Source: Paracoccus marcusii (GTDB taxonomy: Bacteria; Pseudomonadota; Alphaproteobacteria; Rhodobacterales; Rhodobacteraceae). From it: a stretch of DNA of 64,000 nt. Below the pieces are notes generated by a model. It saw nothing but the letters and a program-made list of their open reading frames with translations, made no database searches and was not told where the DNA came from. The position numbers were made by a program, and so were the translations under genes. The stretch is from contig NZ_CP117466.1 in the NCBI RefSeq assembly GCF_028621715.1, positions 1,996,501 through 2,060,500 of the forward strand, written 5' to 3'. Numbering within the stretch: the first letter of the stretch is position 1; every line of letters starts with the position of its first letter. Shown piece by piece: positions 38,509 to 46,418 of the stretch.

Positions 38509-38790
38509 ATGGACAACAAAACTCCCTCCGAAAAACTAGCTGATGCCTTGGGCCGCAAAGAGATCGCGGCAGCAGTTGGCGTAGGGCTGACCGCAGTTAG
38601 CAATGCGGTAGTCCGCCAAGCCTTTCCCGCCTCGTGGTTCTCTGCCTGCCAGCATTTGGCCTTCCAAAAAAACGTGCCTTTCCCGGCTGACCTGTTTCAG
38701 CAGCGCGGGGCAGGTAATCAGCACTTTTCGATGCATGCGGCGCAGCGTGATTTCGAGCGCGCCGGAGATCGAGGGCAGGGCGCGGCCTAA
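38509..38790 (+). CDS. Cro-like (YdaS-type) HTH regulator
   Basis: A 93-residue protein. The N-terminal half is a Cro/YdaS-type helix-turn-helix: PSEKLADALGRKEIAAAVGVG (part) then LTAVSNAVVRQAFPASWFSA. The conserved wing-like tryptophan segment PASWF is typical for the YdaS/Cro family. The last 35 residues (after FPADLFQQ) are basic and poorly conserved-looking. It diverges from the repressor and is the first rightward gene after the operator, hence Cro-like. Expression may be leaderless. Confidence 0.72.
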   Translation: MDNKTPSEKLADALGRKEIAAAVGVGLTAVSNAVVRQAFPASWFSACQHLAFQKNVPFPADLFQQRGAGNQHFSMHAAQRDFERAGDRGQGAA

Positions 38791-38931
38791 TCCCCGTCTC
38801 ACTCTCGAGCTCCACCATCCGCAACCCGCCCGACCAGGGCGCAGGTGAAACCGATGCCACGTCACACACTCCACTCAGAACCCCACCGGCTCCACCCATC
38901 TTCTGATGCCACGGGCCCGGCGGTCAAAAAA

Positions 38932-38946
38932 GGAAACGCGGTTTCC
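38932..38946. promoter_or_regulatory. Palindrome GGAAAC-GCG-GTTTCC before the 38957 gene
   Basis: A perfect 6-bp inverted repeat with 3-base spacer, directly followed by the GGAGGA ribosome site of the next gene. It differs from the repressor operator, so it may be a second regulator's site or an mRNA hairpin. The region 38791 to 38956 holds no convincing gene. Confidence 0.4.
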
Positions 38947-38956
38947 GGAGGAATCC

Positions 38957-39376
38957 ATGTCTGAACGAGGGATAATCCGCGCCTTCATGGCCAACCTGAT
39001 CGAGAAGGCAGGGGGCTTCGATGCCGCTGCTGCCATGATCGGCGCCCGCCTCGGGCACGACATCTCCAAGGGCTCAATCTCCAAGCGCCAGTCTGGACAG
39101 CTGGATTGGCCGCTGATCGAGATCATGGCCTTGGAGGATGCTGTCGGCGAGCAGCCCGTGCGCCGCTGGCTAATGCAGTCGCTGCCCGAGGTGCAGGACG
39201 CAGCCTGCCTGATGCAGTCCGCCGGCGAGCTTGCGGCCGAAGGTGGCGAGGCCGTGATGGCCCTCACGCAGCTGGCCTTGGGCAAGGGCTGCCGCGCCAC
39301 CGCGCGCAAGCAGATCGCCGACGTCATCGACAGCGCCAAGCGCACTGCCGCGGTCCTCGTGCGCGAGGACGGGTGA
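38957..39376 (+). CDS. Phage regulatory protein, CII-like position
   Basis: A 139-residue helical protein (SERGIIRAFMANLIEKAGGFD, shown in part; ISKGSISKRQSGQLDWPLIE looks like a helix-turn-helix region). It lies between cro and the replication genes, where lambdoid phages keep cII, and resembles proteins annotated as phage regulatory protein in Rhodobacterales prophages (from memory). ATG 38957 has GGAGGA five bases upstream. DNA binding is inferred. Confidence 0.55.
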   Translation: MSERGIIRAFMANLIEKAGGFDAAAAMIGARLGHDISKGSISKRQSGQLDWPLIEIMALEDAVGEQPVRRWLMQSLPEVQDAACLMQSAGELAAEGGEAVMALTQLALGKGCRATARKQIADVIDSAKRTAAVLVREDG

Positions 39377-39564
39377 TGTCGGTTCCAGAGGCGCTTGGAT
39401 CGGTCAAGGTCGAGGAGGGGATGGCGGTCATCCGTATCCCACTTTCCGAGGTGCATGGGCTCCGCGTCGCCCTGCAGCCCTGCCCCTGCGTGGGTCCGAA
39501 GTCTATTGCGACCGCTGATGTGCGACAGCGCCTGGCTGTGGCGCTTGGCCGGATCAGGGCATGA
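39376..39564 (+). CDS. Small phage protein, unknown
   Basis: A 62-residue protein (MSVPEALGSVKVEEGMAVI at the start, LQPCPCVGP in the middle). No family recognised. Start overlaps the previous TGA (TGATG), stop overlaps rusA by four bases, so it is part of the coupled replication operon. Confidence 0.5.
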   Translation: MSVPEALGSVKVEEGMAVIRIPLSEVHGLRVALQPCPCVGPKSIATADVRQRLAVALGRIRA

Positions 39565-40022
39565 AGGTCATCATCACCATTCCCGGCAAGCCATTTGCCA
39601 AAAAGCGGTCGAGGGGGTTCTACAACCCCCGCCTCGGTCGCGCCGTCACGGTCAACGACCCGGCCAATGCCCGGTTCGAGGACGTGGTGCGGCAGCACGG
39701 CATGTCCGCCTTTACCCAACCCCTGACCGGGCCGGTACGCCTGACGATCACCGCGATCTTCGAGCCCGCCGCCAGCTGGTCGAAGAAGCGCCGCGCCGCC
39801 GCCATGGGCAACTGGCACGTCCAGAAGCCGGACGGGGACAATCTGCTGAAAGCGGTGAAGGATGGTCTGAACCGCGTTGCATGGACGGACGACTGCCAGG
39901 TAGCCGACGCCCGGGCCGTGAAGATGTGGGGCGAAGCCGCCGCAACCGTGGTCGAGATCGAAGCGCTGCCGCTGACGGACAGCCAGCTGCGCGCCCTGAT
40001 CGTGGGTGGGGGTGCGGAGTGA
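39561..40022 (+). CDS. rusA: RusA family crossover-junction endodeoxyribonuclease
   Basis: RusA resolves Holliday junctions during phage recombination and replication. The 153-residue protein has the family N-terminus IITIPGKPFAKKRSRGFYNP (part) and the metal-binding core KPDGDNLLKAVKDGLNRVAW with the following TDDCQV, which contain the conserved aspartates (D-x-D-N and DD). Start at ATG 39561. Confidence 0.92.
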   Translation: MKVIITIPGKPFAKKRSRGFYNPRLGRAVTVNDPANARFEDVVRQHGMSAFTQPLTGPVRLTITAIFEPAASWSKKRRAAAMGNWHVQKPDGDNLLKAVKDGLNRVAWTDDCQVADARAVKMWGEAAATVVEIEALPLTDSQLRALIVGGGAE

Positions 40023-40177
40023 GCCGCCCGGGCCCCACCAAGGAACAAACCCTTGCCGCCCTGGCGCGCGTGAGCCGCGGCGAGGTCTGGAACCATACCC
40101 CCCAGCCTGACCTCTGGCGCAGCGTGGGCGACCTCGCCGCCGAGCAGGTCTGGAAGAAATGTGAGGCAGCAGAATGA
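40019..40177 (+). CDS. Small phage protein, unknown
   Basis: A 52-residue protein from GTG 40019 (GTGA overlap with rusA) to TGA 40177, which overlaps the dnaB ATG. The product is basic-then-acidic: SRPGPTKEQTLAALARVSRG and then DLAAEQVWKKCEAAE. The two overlaps support it. No family recognised. Confidence 0.5.
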   Translation: MSRPGPTKEQTLAALARVSRGEVWNHTPQPDLWRSVGDLAAEQVWKKCEAAE

Positions 40178-41565
40178 ACGTCGTCACCGCCATCCGGCCC
40201 GAGACGGGTCACTACTCAATGGAAGGCGAGCAGCAGCTTCTTGGCGCGCTGCTCATGAACGATCGGCTTGTCCCGGCAGTCATGCGGACGGGCGGCGCCG
40301 AGCTGTTCCATCATCCGCTACATGCGGAGATCTATGACCTGATCGAGGCCCGCGCCAATCGGGGCGACCTGGTCAGCCCGGTCACGATCAAAGCGGACCT
40401 GCATGGTTCACGCGACCTGGAGGAGATCGGGGGTCCGGCGTACCTCGTGCGCATGGCGTCGAACAGCCTGCCGCCGGCCTTTGCCGTGGACATGGCCAAG
40501 CACCTTGCCGAGCTGGCCCGAAAGCGTGCTCTGGCCACCGCAATCTCGCAGGCGCAGACATCGCTACTGCGCGGGGACATTCCGGCCACTGAGATTGCGC
40601 ATGGGCTTGAGCGCGAGATTCTGGCAGCTGAGTTCACGACCGAGGCCGACCGCCCCGTGTCCATGATTGCCGCGGTGCGTGAGGCGATGGCCATGGCGAT
40701 CGAGGCCTATCAAGGGACCAATACAGATCTCGTCCGCTTCGGAATCCCCGCGCTGGATGACATCATCCCGGGCCTCTATCCCGGCGAGCTGACCCTCCTC
40801 GGCGGGCGCCCGGCCATGGGCAAGTCCGCGGTGGCGCTGACGATGGCACTGAACGCTGCACGGGCCGGGCATGGGGTCGCCATTGCCTCTCTGGAGATGA
40901 CCCCGGCCGCCATGGCGCAGCGGGCTCTGTCGGAGGCCTCTGCCCAGTACGGTTGCGCGGTGCCCTATGTCGACATGCGCACCGGGATCATGAGCGAGGA
41001 TCAGGTCCGCGGCCTGGTCGAGAACGCCGAGGCAGTAGGCAACCTGCCCATCACCTTCCTCTCGCGCGCTCACGCCAACGTCGAGGCGCTTTCGATGGCC
41101 GTCAGGCAGATCGCCCGGGCCAACCCGAAATTCCGCCTGCTGATCGTCGACTATGCCCAGCTGCTCAAATCCAGCCGGGGCCGCAGCCGGTACGAGCAGG
41201 TTACCGAGATCAGCATAGCCCTCAAGGGCATTGCCATGTCGCTGAACATTCCGGTGGTGGCGCTGTCTCAGCTGTCCCGCGAGGTGGACAAGCGAGAAGA
41301 TAAGCGGCCGATCCTGTCCGACCTGCGCGAGAGCGGCCAGCTGGAGCAGGACGCAGACAGCGTGCTGTTCTGCTACCGGCCGGAATACTACCTTGCGCAG
41401 GAAGAGCCCGAGCCCTCCGACCAAGACGAATATGCCGACTGGCTCCTCGATATGGAGGCCGCCCGCGGCAAGCTGGAAATTGGCGTCGCAAAGCAGCGCA
41501 TGGGACAGACCGGCACTGCCCGTTGTCGTTGCGCCCTCTCCACCAACACCGTTTGGTCGGAGTAG
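40174..41565 (+). CDS. Replicative DNA helicase (DnaB family)
   Basis: A 463-residue hexameric helicase. N-terminal domain: EGEQQLLGALLMND. RecA-like C-terminal domain: Walker A GGRPAMGKSAVALTMALN, Walker B LLIVDYAQLLKSS, and the Q/R-rich loop SREVDKREDKRPILSDLRES with an arginine finger region, then GKLEIGVAKQRMGQTGT. The phage probably uses it in place of host DnaB, with the next gene as the loader/initiator. It overlaps the preceding small gene by four bases. Confidence 0.95.
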   Translation: MNVVTAIRPETGHYSMEGEQQLLGALLMNDRLVPAVMRTGGAELFHHPLHAEIYDLIEARANRGDLVSPVTIKADLHGSRDLEEIGGPAYLVRMASNSLPPAFAVDMAKHLAELARKRALATAISQAQTSLLRGDIPATEIAHGLEREILAAEFTTEADRPVSMIAAVREAMAMAIEAYQGTNTDLVRFGIPALDDIIPGLYPGELTLLGGRPAMGKSAVALTMALNAARAGHGVAIASLEMTPAAMAQRALSEASAQYGCAVPYVDMRTGIMSEDQVRGLVENAEAVGNLPITFLSRAHANVEALSMAVRQIARANPKFRLLIVDYAQLLKSSRGRSRYEQVTEISIALKGIAMSLNIPVVALSQLSREVDKREDKRPILSDLRESGQLEQDADSVLFCYRPEYYLAQEEPEPSDQDEYADWLLDMEAARGKLEIGVAKQRMGQTGTARCRCALSTNTVWSE

Positions 41566-41569
41566 GATC

Positions 41570-42355
41570 ATGAGCATCAAGGTCATGTCATGGGTTTGGG
41601 ATAACGGGCCGAAGGACCCCACCGAGCGTCTGACACTGCTGGCCCTCGCTGATTGGGCCGACGACGCAGGCAGCTGCTATCCGAGCATGGTTGGTATTGC
41701 GGAAAAGACGGGCGTCACCGAGCGCGGGGCGAGAGGCATCGTCCGCCGTCTGGAAGCATCGGGATGGATCACGATCAAGACCGGCGGCGGCCGAGGCGGC
41801 AAGAATGTTTACCGGATTTTGATGCTGAAACCCGGAACATCAAACCCGGAACCAGAAACCGGGAATGAGACGAAAACCCGGAACGTCACGACACAAAACC
41901 CGGAACGGGACTGCACTAAACCCGGAACTGCCGTTCCGCCGAACCGTCAGGAACCGTCAGGGAACCGTCAACGACTGCGCGCGAGCGATGCCGTCGTCGT
42001 CGATCAGGGGCCGGACAGCAGAAGGGAGGAGGTCCTCACCCTCATGGGATGCAGCGCCGCGGGCGTGACCCCTGAGGGCCGATGGACCGGCACGACCAAC
42101 GACCTGCAGGAACTGCCGAAATGGGATGCTCTTGGCCTGAGCAGATCAGAGCAGGATGCGAAAATCCGGGAGATGCTCGCTAAGCAACGCAGCAAGTCTC
42201 CGGGCTTCATGCCGAACCGCTGGTCCTGGTTCACTGCAGGCATGAGCGATCTTGCCAATGCCAAGTCTGCGCGACGGGCAGCAGGTTCTCCCAGTTCGCA
42301 AACTGAGACCCCGGAACAGCGCCGTGCCAGGCGCCGCAAGATGATCGGAGGCTGA
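41570..42355 (+). CDS. Winged-helix replication protein (initiator-like)
   Basis: A 261-residue protein. N-terminal MSIKVMSWVWDNGP and LLALADWADDAGSCYPSM belong to the phage helix-turn-helix (HTH_36-type) replication proteins; the recognition helix is in ERGARGIVRRLEASGWI. A linker rich in repeated K-P-G-T and N-P-E segments (about residues 86 to 125) is encoded by a DNA repeat cluster, the candidate origin. The C-terminal part has MPNRWSWFTAGMSD. The arrangement, initiator gene containing its own origin and lying beside the helicase, recalls lambda O/P, although the order here is helicase first. ATG 41570. Confidence 0.72.
   Translation: MSIKVMSWVWDNGPKDPTERLTLLALADWADDAGSCYPSMVGIAEKTGVTERGARGIVRRLEASGWITIKTGGGRGGKNVYRILMLKPGTSNPEPETGNETKTRNVTTQNPERDCTKPGTAVPPNRQEPSGNRQRLRASDAVVVDQGPDSRREEVLTLMGCSAAGVTPEGRWTGTTNDLQELPKWDALGLSRSEQDAKIREMLAKQRSKSPGFMPNRWSWFTAGMSDLANAKSARRAAGSPSSQTETPEQRRARRRKMIGG
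41828..41970 (+). repeat. Iteron-like repeat cluster, candidate phage replication origin
   Basis: Six copies of AAACCCGGAAC begin at 41828, 41842, 41856 (variant AAACCGGGAAT), 41874, 41896 and 41918, i.e. spacings of 14, 14, 18, 22 and 22 bases. They are followed by three copies of GAACCGTCA at 41941, 41951 and 41962. The repeats fall in all three reading frames of the gene that contains them, so it is DNA, not protein, that is being conserved. This is typical of origin iterons bound by the initiator. Confidence 0.75.
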
Positions 42356-42358
42356 GCC

Positions 42359-43156
42359 ATGGCCACCCAACACCCCAACCCCACCAAGAGGAACCCGACA
42401 GTGAGCATCCATTTCGCAAGCATGACCGTCTCGGAGATCACCGACCGCGCCCATAAGCTGATGCAGGAGGGCACCGCCCTTGCCCTGCTGGCAAACGCGC
42501 TGACCGAGTTCGAGGAGGCCACGGGCCGCACGCTGTTCGTCAGCGAGGCCGACCAGGGGACGCAGTATGTGGGATCGCCGGCGCCGGTCGAGATCCGCTT
42601 GCAGCCTGACCACGGCCTGACGCTTCCAGAGGTTGTAGCCAAGGTCGATACTCCCGCCGAGACCGCACCGGTGCAGGAGCCGATCAAGAACGCAGCGCCA
42701 GCAATTGCTAAGCCTGTGCCCCCGAAACCGACCGCCGCTCAAGACCCGATCAAGAAACCTGCAGCACGGCCCTTCGCAGCTCCGGCCGCAGCCAGGCCGC
42801 AGACTGGTTCGAGCAATGTGCAAGAAGTTCACAATGCCCCCAAACCCGCCAAGCCGCATACCATCGATCGCCCTTGGGGCGCGCTGAGCCTGCCCGAGCG
42901 GTCCATCGTCAAGCACCTGGAGAAGATGGCCCCGGCTTTCACGTTGGCGGAAGACCTGACCATCGCGGAGCTGCTGATCGGCGGCAACAAGATCGAGGCC
43001 GTTGCGCTGCAGTTGGAGGTCCAAGCCTCGATGGCGCTGGCTCGCTGGAAGGCGTTCCTGTGCGGCGAAGTGCTGGGCGAGAACGGCAAGCCCTCGATGG
43101 ACGGCCAACAGCGGCTCCTGGCCGCGCTGCGGTACCGGAAGGACACCGCAGCATGA
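42359..43156 (+). CDS. Phage protein with proline-rich linker, unknown
   Basis: A 265-residue protein. Residues 20 to 90 form a helical domain (VSEITDRAHKLMQEGTALAL, and FEEATGRTLFVSEADQG), residues 95 to 160 an Ala/Pro/Lys linker, and the last 90 residues a helix-turn-helix-like domain (GALSLPERSIVKHLEKM, DLTIAELLIGGNKIEAVALQ). The family is not recognised, but the C-terminal half looks like a DNA-binding regulator. It starts three bases after the replication-protein stop; a downstream ATG (MTVSEITDR) is an alternative. Confidence 0.55.
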   Translation: MATQHPNPTKRNPTVSIHFASMTVSEITDRAHKLMQEGTALALLANALTEFEEATGRTLFVSEADQGTQYVGSPAPVEIRLQPDHGLTLPEVVAKVDTPAETAPVQEPIKNAAPAIAKPVPPKPTAAQDPIKKPAARPFAAPAAARPQTGSSNVQEVHNAPKPAKPHTIDRPWGALSLPERSIVKHLEKMAPAFTLAEDLTIAELLIGGNKIEAVALQLEVQASMALARWKAFLCGEVLGENGKPSMDGQQRLLAALRYRKDTAA

Positions 43157-43193
43157 GCAGGTTTCCGGACGCTATAAAAACCAGAGGGGCCGC

Positions 43194-43862
43194 ATGAGCC
43201 TGCACGACCCGATCAAGACCGGATCCCGCATCACCCGCGCCATGTCGATCACCGACGCCCTGGCGTGGGCCTTCCTCACGGAGAAGGCCGTCCTCGACTT
43301 CGACCAGTACGGCGCCCACGAGTTCGACCGGCCGGGTGTCGACACGCTTTGGATCATGGCCGAGCGGCACAAGGTCGGCGTGACGGTTGACGGGGGAGGG
43401 ACCAGCGATCCGCACCGGGACGCACAGGTCATCGCTGCTTTGGTCGAGGCTCTGCCGGATCACGTCGGCGGCCGTCGCATGGCCACGCAGATCGCGGAAC
43501 TGGCACGCGCCCGCAGCGCGCCGGACTGGGGGCAGGGGGATCGTATCAGCATCACGCCCTGCGGATGGGACTGGAGCGACGAGGAGGGATGCTTCGTGGC
43601 CGGTACTGCGCAGATCGGCAGCCTATGGGTGTGGCGCGATCACCGCCGCCACCGGCGTGAGCACATCGGGCAGGTCTGCGCGATCAGCTACACCGGCACC
43701 GCCAGCATGGTCGCCGCCAAGCGCCGGAACTACCTGGCATGGTACGGGGCGCTGCTGGACCTGTGGGCCGTCCTTAGCAGGCCGGGGATGCTGGACACGA
43801 TCGAGATCACGGGGGCGCTGCCGGCGCTGGCGCCGTGGCGAGAAACGAAGGCAAAACATTAA
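43194..43862 (+). CDS. Phage protein, unknown, last gene of the rightward early operon
   Basis: A 222-residue protein (SLHDPIKTGSRITRAMSITD at the start; YGAHEFDRPGVDTLWIMAE; GWDWSDEEGCFVAGTAQIGS). No family recognised. ATG 43194 has GAGGGG upstream. The frame runs upstream over the previous gene, so the start is not certain. Its end marks an abrupt fall in GC content. Confidence 0.6.
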   Translation: MSLHDPIKTGSRITRAMSITDALAWAFLTEKAVLDFDQYGAHEFDRPGVDTLWIMAERHKVGVTVDGGGTSDPHRDAQVIAALVEALPDHVGGRRMATQIAELARARSAPDWGQGDRISITPCGWDWSDEEGCFVAGTAQIGSLWVWRDHRRHRREHIGQVCAISYTGTASMVAAKRRNYLAWYGALLDLWAVLSRPGMLDTIEITGALPALAPWRETKAKH

Positions 43863-44568
43863 CTAATCTTAGTGTTTTTTCTTGCGCTGAAAATGCACGA
43901 TCTGCAATATTTGAGCACGCGATTGTGATTATTTGTCTTTTCGGAGTGTCAATGATTGTCAGAATTTTCAGTGCTTTTAAGAAAATCTTAGCCAATATTT
44001 TTCTTGGATCGCCACCGCCTTGGACAACGCATATCCACCCGTCAGCTGGGAACCGCATGTGCTGCGGTTTGAACATCCATGCACCAACCTTAATTGCTGA
44101 GGGTGAGGTTAACACGCCTGTTCAAACTAGAGTACATGGGTTGCCGATAGTGGAACATGACGAGGCCCCAATTTGCAGTCGGCTTGAACAGGTTGCGTAG
44201 CTGAGAAGTGAACCCTGGAGTCCGATCCAAGTCTCGCGCGCTGTATTGGGCTCAACAGGTACTTCAAGCTTATTCGCCAAGGCCTCCAGACCTTCGATGG
44301 TCGCGAGGTAAGACGTTCCGTATATTTTGAATGTGGTATTCATATTGGCGACCTTGATGCCCGGGGTTCTGCCCGATGCCGGCAGCGGGGTGCAAGACTA
44401 TGATGCTGTCGATCGCTAGTTTCTTGCGAGTGGAAAATATCGCGAGTTTTGCAATGTAGTGATACGGTTAGTCTGAGCCACACGCCGCACCTTACGATTA
44501 CTATCTGTCTTTTCCTGGTGCTGCCATTCCCGACAGCACCAAGTACCTATGTGCCCCGGAGCATCGTG
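43863..44568. other. Low-GC stretch without a well-supported gene
   Basis: About 700 bases that are markedly AT-richer than their neighbours. Several overlapping frames exist: a + frame from 43835 to 44200 with one hydrophobic segment, a - frame 43807 to 44115, and a - frame 44122 to 44343. Only the last has a plausible ribosome site and is listed separately at low confidence. It may hold decayed or recently acquired DNA. Confidence 0.5.
44122..44343 (-). CDS. Possible small protein, unknown
   Basis: A 73-residue frame from ATG 44343, with AAGG eight bases upstream. The product MNTTFKIYGTSYLATIEGLE (part) has balanced composition, then LLSYATCSSRLQIGASSC. It lies in a low-GC stretch and is co-oriented with the membrane-anchored gene upstream of it. 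Not recognised; could be non-coding. Confidence 0.3.
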   Translation of the reverse strand: MNTTFKIYGTSYLATIEGLEALANKLEVPVEPNTARETWIGLQGSLLSYATCSSRLQIGASSCSTIGNPCTLV

Positions 44569-45369
44569 CTAGGAAGCGCAGGTTTCGGTTGGCGCGTCGG
44601 TGATCAACGGACGCTCACGCATAACTAGTTGGATCCCCTCGCCTGAGAACATGGAATCGATTCCTTCCGTGACCAACTCCGCCTGCAGATAGAACTCATT
44701 TTCGTCACCCTCGACTTTGCCGTTTAAGCAGGCCGTAACTCGCGACAGAGCGTCTGGATCGCTAATACTTTCGATGGGGATCTTACCATTCTGGCCTGCT
44801 TCGTCGTTCCGGTTAACTACTCCAAGCACGGTCGAAATTAGCAACGTGTCGTCGGCGGCACGGTAATTACCTTGCAAATTACTCACGCCGCGCGTGGTGG
44901 AGTTGCCGACGTAGAAAAGCATCTCGATCACACCATCATACTCATTCATCAAAATGCTAAGCTTTAAGCCCTCGGCTAGCGAGGATAGGCGATTTGATTC
45001 ATCTGCCAACACAGCAGTATTGAGGTTCGTCCCCTCCTGCGCTGCTGTTTGCCGAGCGGCCTGTTCGGCAATGATCAAATTAGTAGCCGCGATGACATTG
45101 GCCGAAGCTTCGATGGCGCGGTTGCTAGCTTCGATCGCTCGGTTACTGATTTCAGTCGCCGCGGCGATCCCGTTGGCGATCTCCAGATTGGCATTGATCA
45201 ATCCCAAATCTTCTTGGGCCGCTTCGACTTTTTGCTGGAATTGCGCCCATTTTTCAGCTGCCTGATCAGGGAAAAAGAACGCCCACGCGGCTGCGCATAC
45301 TGCACAAATCTCGCCAACGGAGGCGACTGTAAGCAGAAGCGGACTGCCGCTCTTAAGCCAAGAAAACAT
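44569..45369 (-). CDS. Membrane-anchored protein with repeated helical stalk, unknown (cargo gene)
   Basis: A 266-residue protein. An N-terminal hydrophobic segment (SPLLLTVASVGEICAVCAAAW, shown in part, then AFFFPD) anchors it. Residues 35 to 115 are a long helix with a near-exact internal repeat, EISNRAIEASNRAIEASANV, then ILMNEYDGVIEMLFYVGN and a C-terminal soluble domain ending in TETCAS. GC content is well below that of the phage genes. It looks like an inner-membrane protein with a coiled-coil stalk; no family is recognised. A lysogen-expressed cargo gene, possibly for defence or exclusion, is inferred from position and composition only. Confidence 0.55.
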   Translation of the reverse strand: MFSWLKSGSPLLLTVASVGEICAVCAAAWAFFFPDQAAEKWAQFQQKVEAAQEDLGLINANLEIANGIAAATEISNRAIEASNRAIEASANVIAATNLIIAEQAARQTAAQEGTNLNTAVLADESNRLSSLAEGLKLSILMNEYDGVIEMLFYVGNSTTRGVSNLQGNYRAADDTLLISTVLGVVNRNDEAGQNGKIPIESISDPDALSRVTACLNGKVEGDENEFYLQAELVTEGIDSMFSGEGIQLVMRERPLITDAPTETCAS

Positions 45370-45451
45370 ACCGGGAATGCCTTTTCGTGTAAAATCAGGT
45401 TGGATTGGTATCGGAATATTGACGATTGAAAGCTAGGATCGCTACGCCTGT

Positions 45452-45763
45452 TCAGAATGGGTAGCCGTCCAGCGGGTCGTTCAATGCACCCGGAGTACAG
45501 GTCGAGAAATATGTTGACTGGGATGTGTCGAGACAGATGCCCTGCGTGTCCAGTTGGTACAGAAGATACTCAGCCGTGCCACAATATCCCCATGCAGTCT
45601 CTTGTGTCCCATCTACAGCGCCGCCCCTGCAGGCGGTCGCATAGCGGGCCCAGTCAGTGACCATCTGCTCCTGCGCCGGGGTAGAGCCTGCGGGAGCGAT
45701 TGCCTGAGCGGCAACTGCGACCGGGGCCAAAATGGCGATGACGGCAATGGCAAATGAGCGCAT
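45452..45763 (-). CDS. Small secreted cysteine-containing protein, unknown
   Basis: A 103-residue protein with a clear signal peptide (MRSFAIAVIAILAPVAVAAQ) and a mature part with four cysteines (ATACRGG, WGYCGTAE, GICLDTS, FSTCTPG) that could form two disulfides. ATG 45763 has GGAGGGAG upstream on the reverse strand. It is the next gene behind the membrane-anchored protein in the same orientation. No family recognised; periplasmic. Confidence 0.65.
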   Translation of the reverse strand: MRSFAIAVIAILAPVAVAAQAIAPAGSTPAQEQMVTDWARYATACRGGAVDGTQETAWGYCGTAEYLLYQLDTQGICLDTSQSTYFSTCTPGALNDPLDGYPF

Positions 45764-45995
45764 GTTGGTTCTCCCTCCAATCAATTCGTGATGCATGTAT
45801 GACCATATCGCCGGCGCACTGCACGATGAATTTCAAGGTTCCGGCACTGAATCAAGGTGCTAGACGACGAGATAAAGCATGGCATGCTGAGATTATGAAA
45901 CAGCCACAAAAGCACCCTTGCTTTTACTCAACTTAAGCGCGAACTGTATAGCCTCACTCAGTGCGGCTCGAAGCACCGCGCAAAGGAGATTGGCC

Positions 45996-46175
45996 ATGAC
46001 CGACGCAACTCAAACCTCGCGCATCCACACTCTGCGCATTAGCGAGCACCAGACCATCCAGGGTACCCGTGAGCAGCTGATCGACAGGCTCGTCAGTGGT
46101 CTGCTAAAAGGCTGCGACCAGGTTGGAGCGTGGGTGGATAGCAAACTGGATGCCCAGAAGGGTGCACAGGCTTGA
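45996..46175 (+). CDS. Small phage/accessory protein, unknown
   Basis: A 59-residue protein (TDATQTSRIHTLRISEHQTI, then GTREQLIDRLVSGLLKG). AAAGGAG lies 8 to 9 bases upstream of ATG 45996. The frame is open further upstream, but without a ribosome site. Not recognised. Confidence 0.5.
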   Translation: MTDATQTSRIHTLRISEHQTIQGTREQLIDRLVSGLLKGCDQVGAWVDSKLDAQKGAQA

Positions 46176-46418
46176 GTTTGGCAATAAGACGATACGGCAT
46201 GGGGCATGCTCCTGCCGTTCGTTCTCCTATTATGCAAAGCCAACATTTCCGTTGACGTGCGCGCAAGAAACTTGCATTGTTGCCAGAGGAGATACGTGCG
46301 CCGAGGGGAAACTCTACGGCGCATTTTGCATTTGCGATGGAGGCAGTCATGTGAGGCCCATCGAGCTTTTCTGAATATTGCGCCCGGACAACAGATAGTC
46401 GTGCCAGGCGCTTCGCAT

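Noticed and set aside
41828..41970. Repeats as a protein-level repeat domain in the replication protein.
   Set aside because: The copies fall in three different reading frames, so the conservation is not at the protein level.
43807..44200. Two opposed frames (43807-44115 reverse, 43835-44200 forward).
   Set aside because: Both overlap the preceding gene, neither has a good ribosome site, and neither product resembles a known domain.
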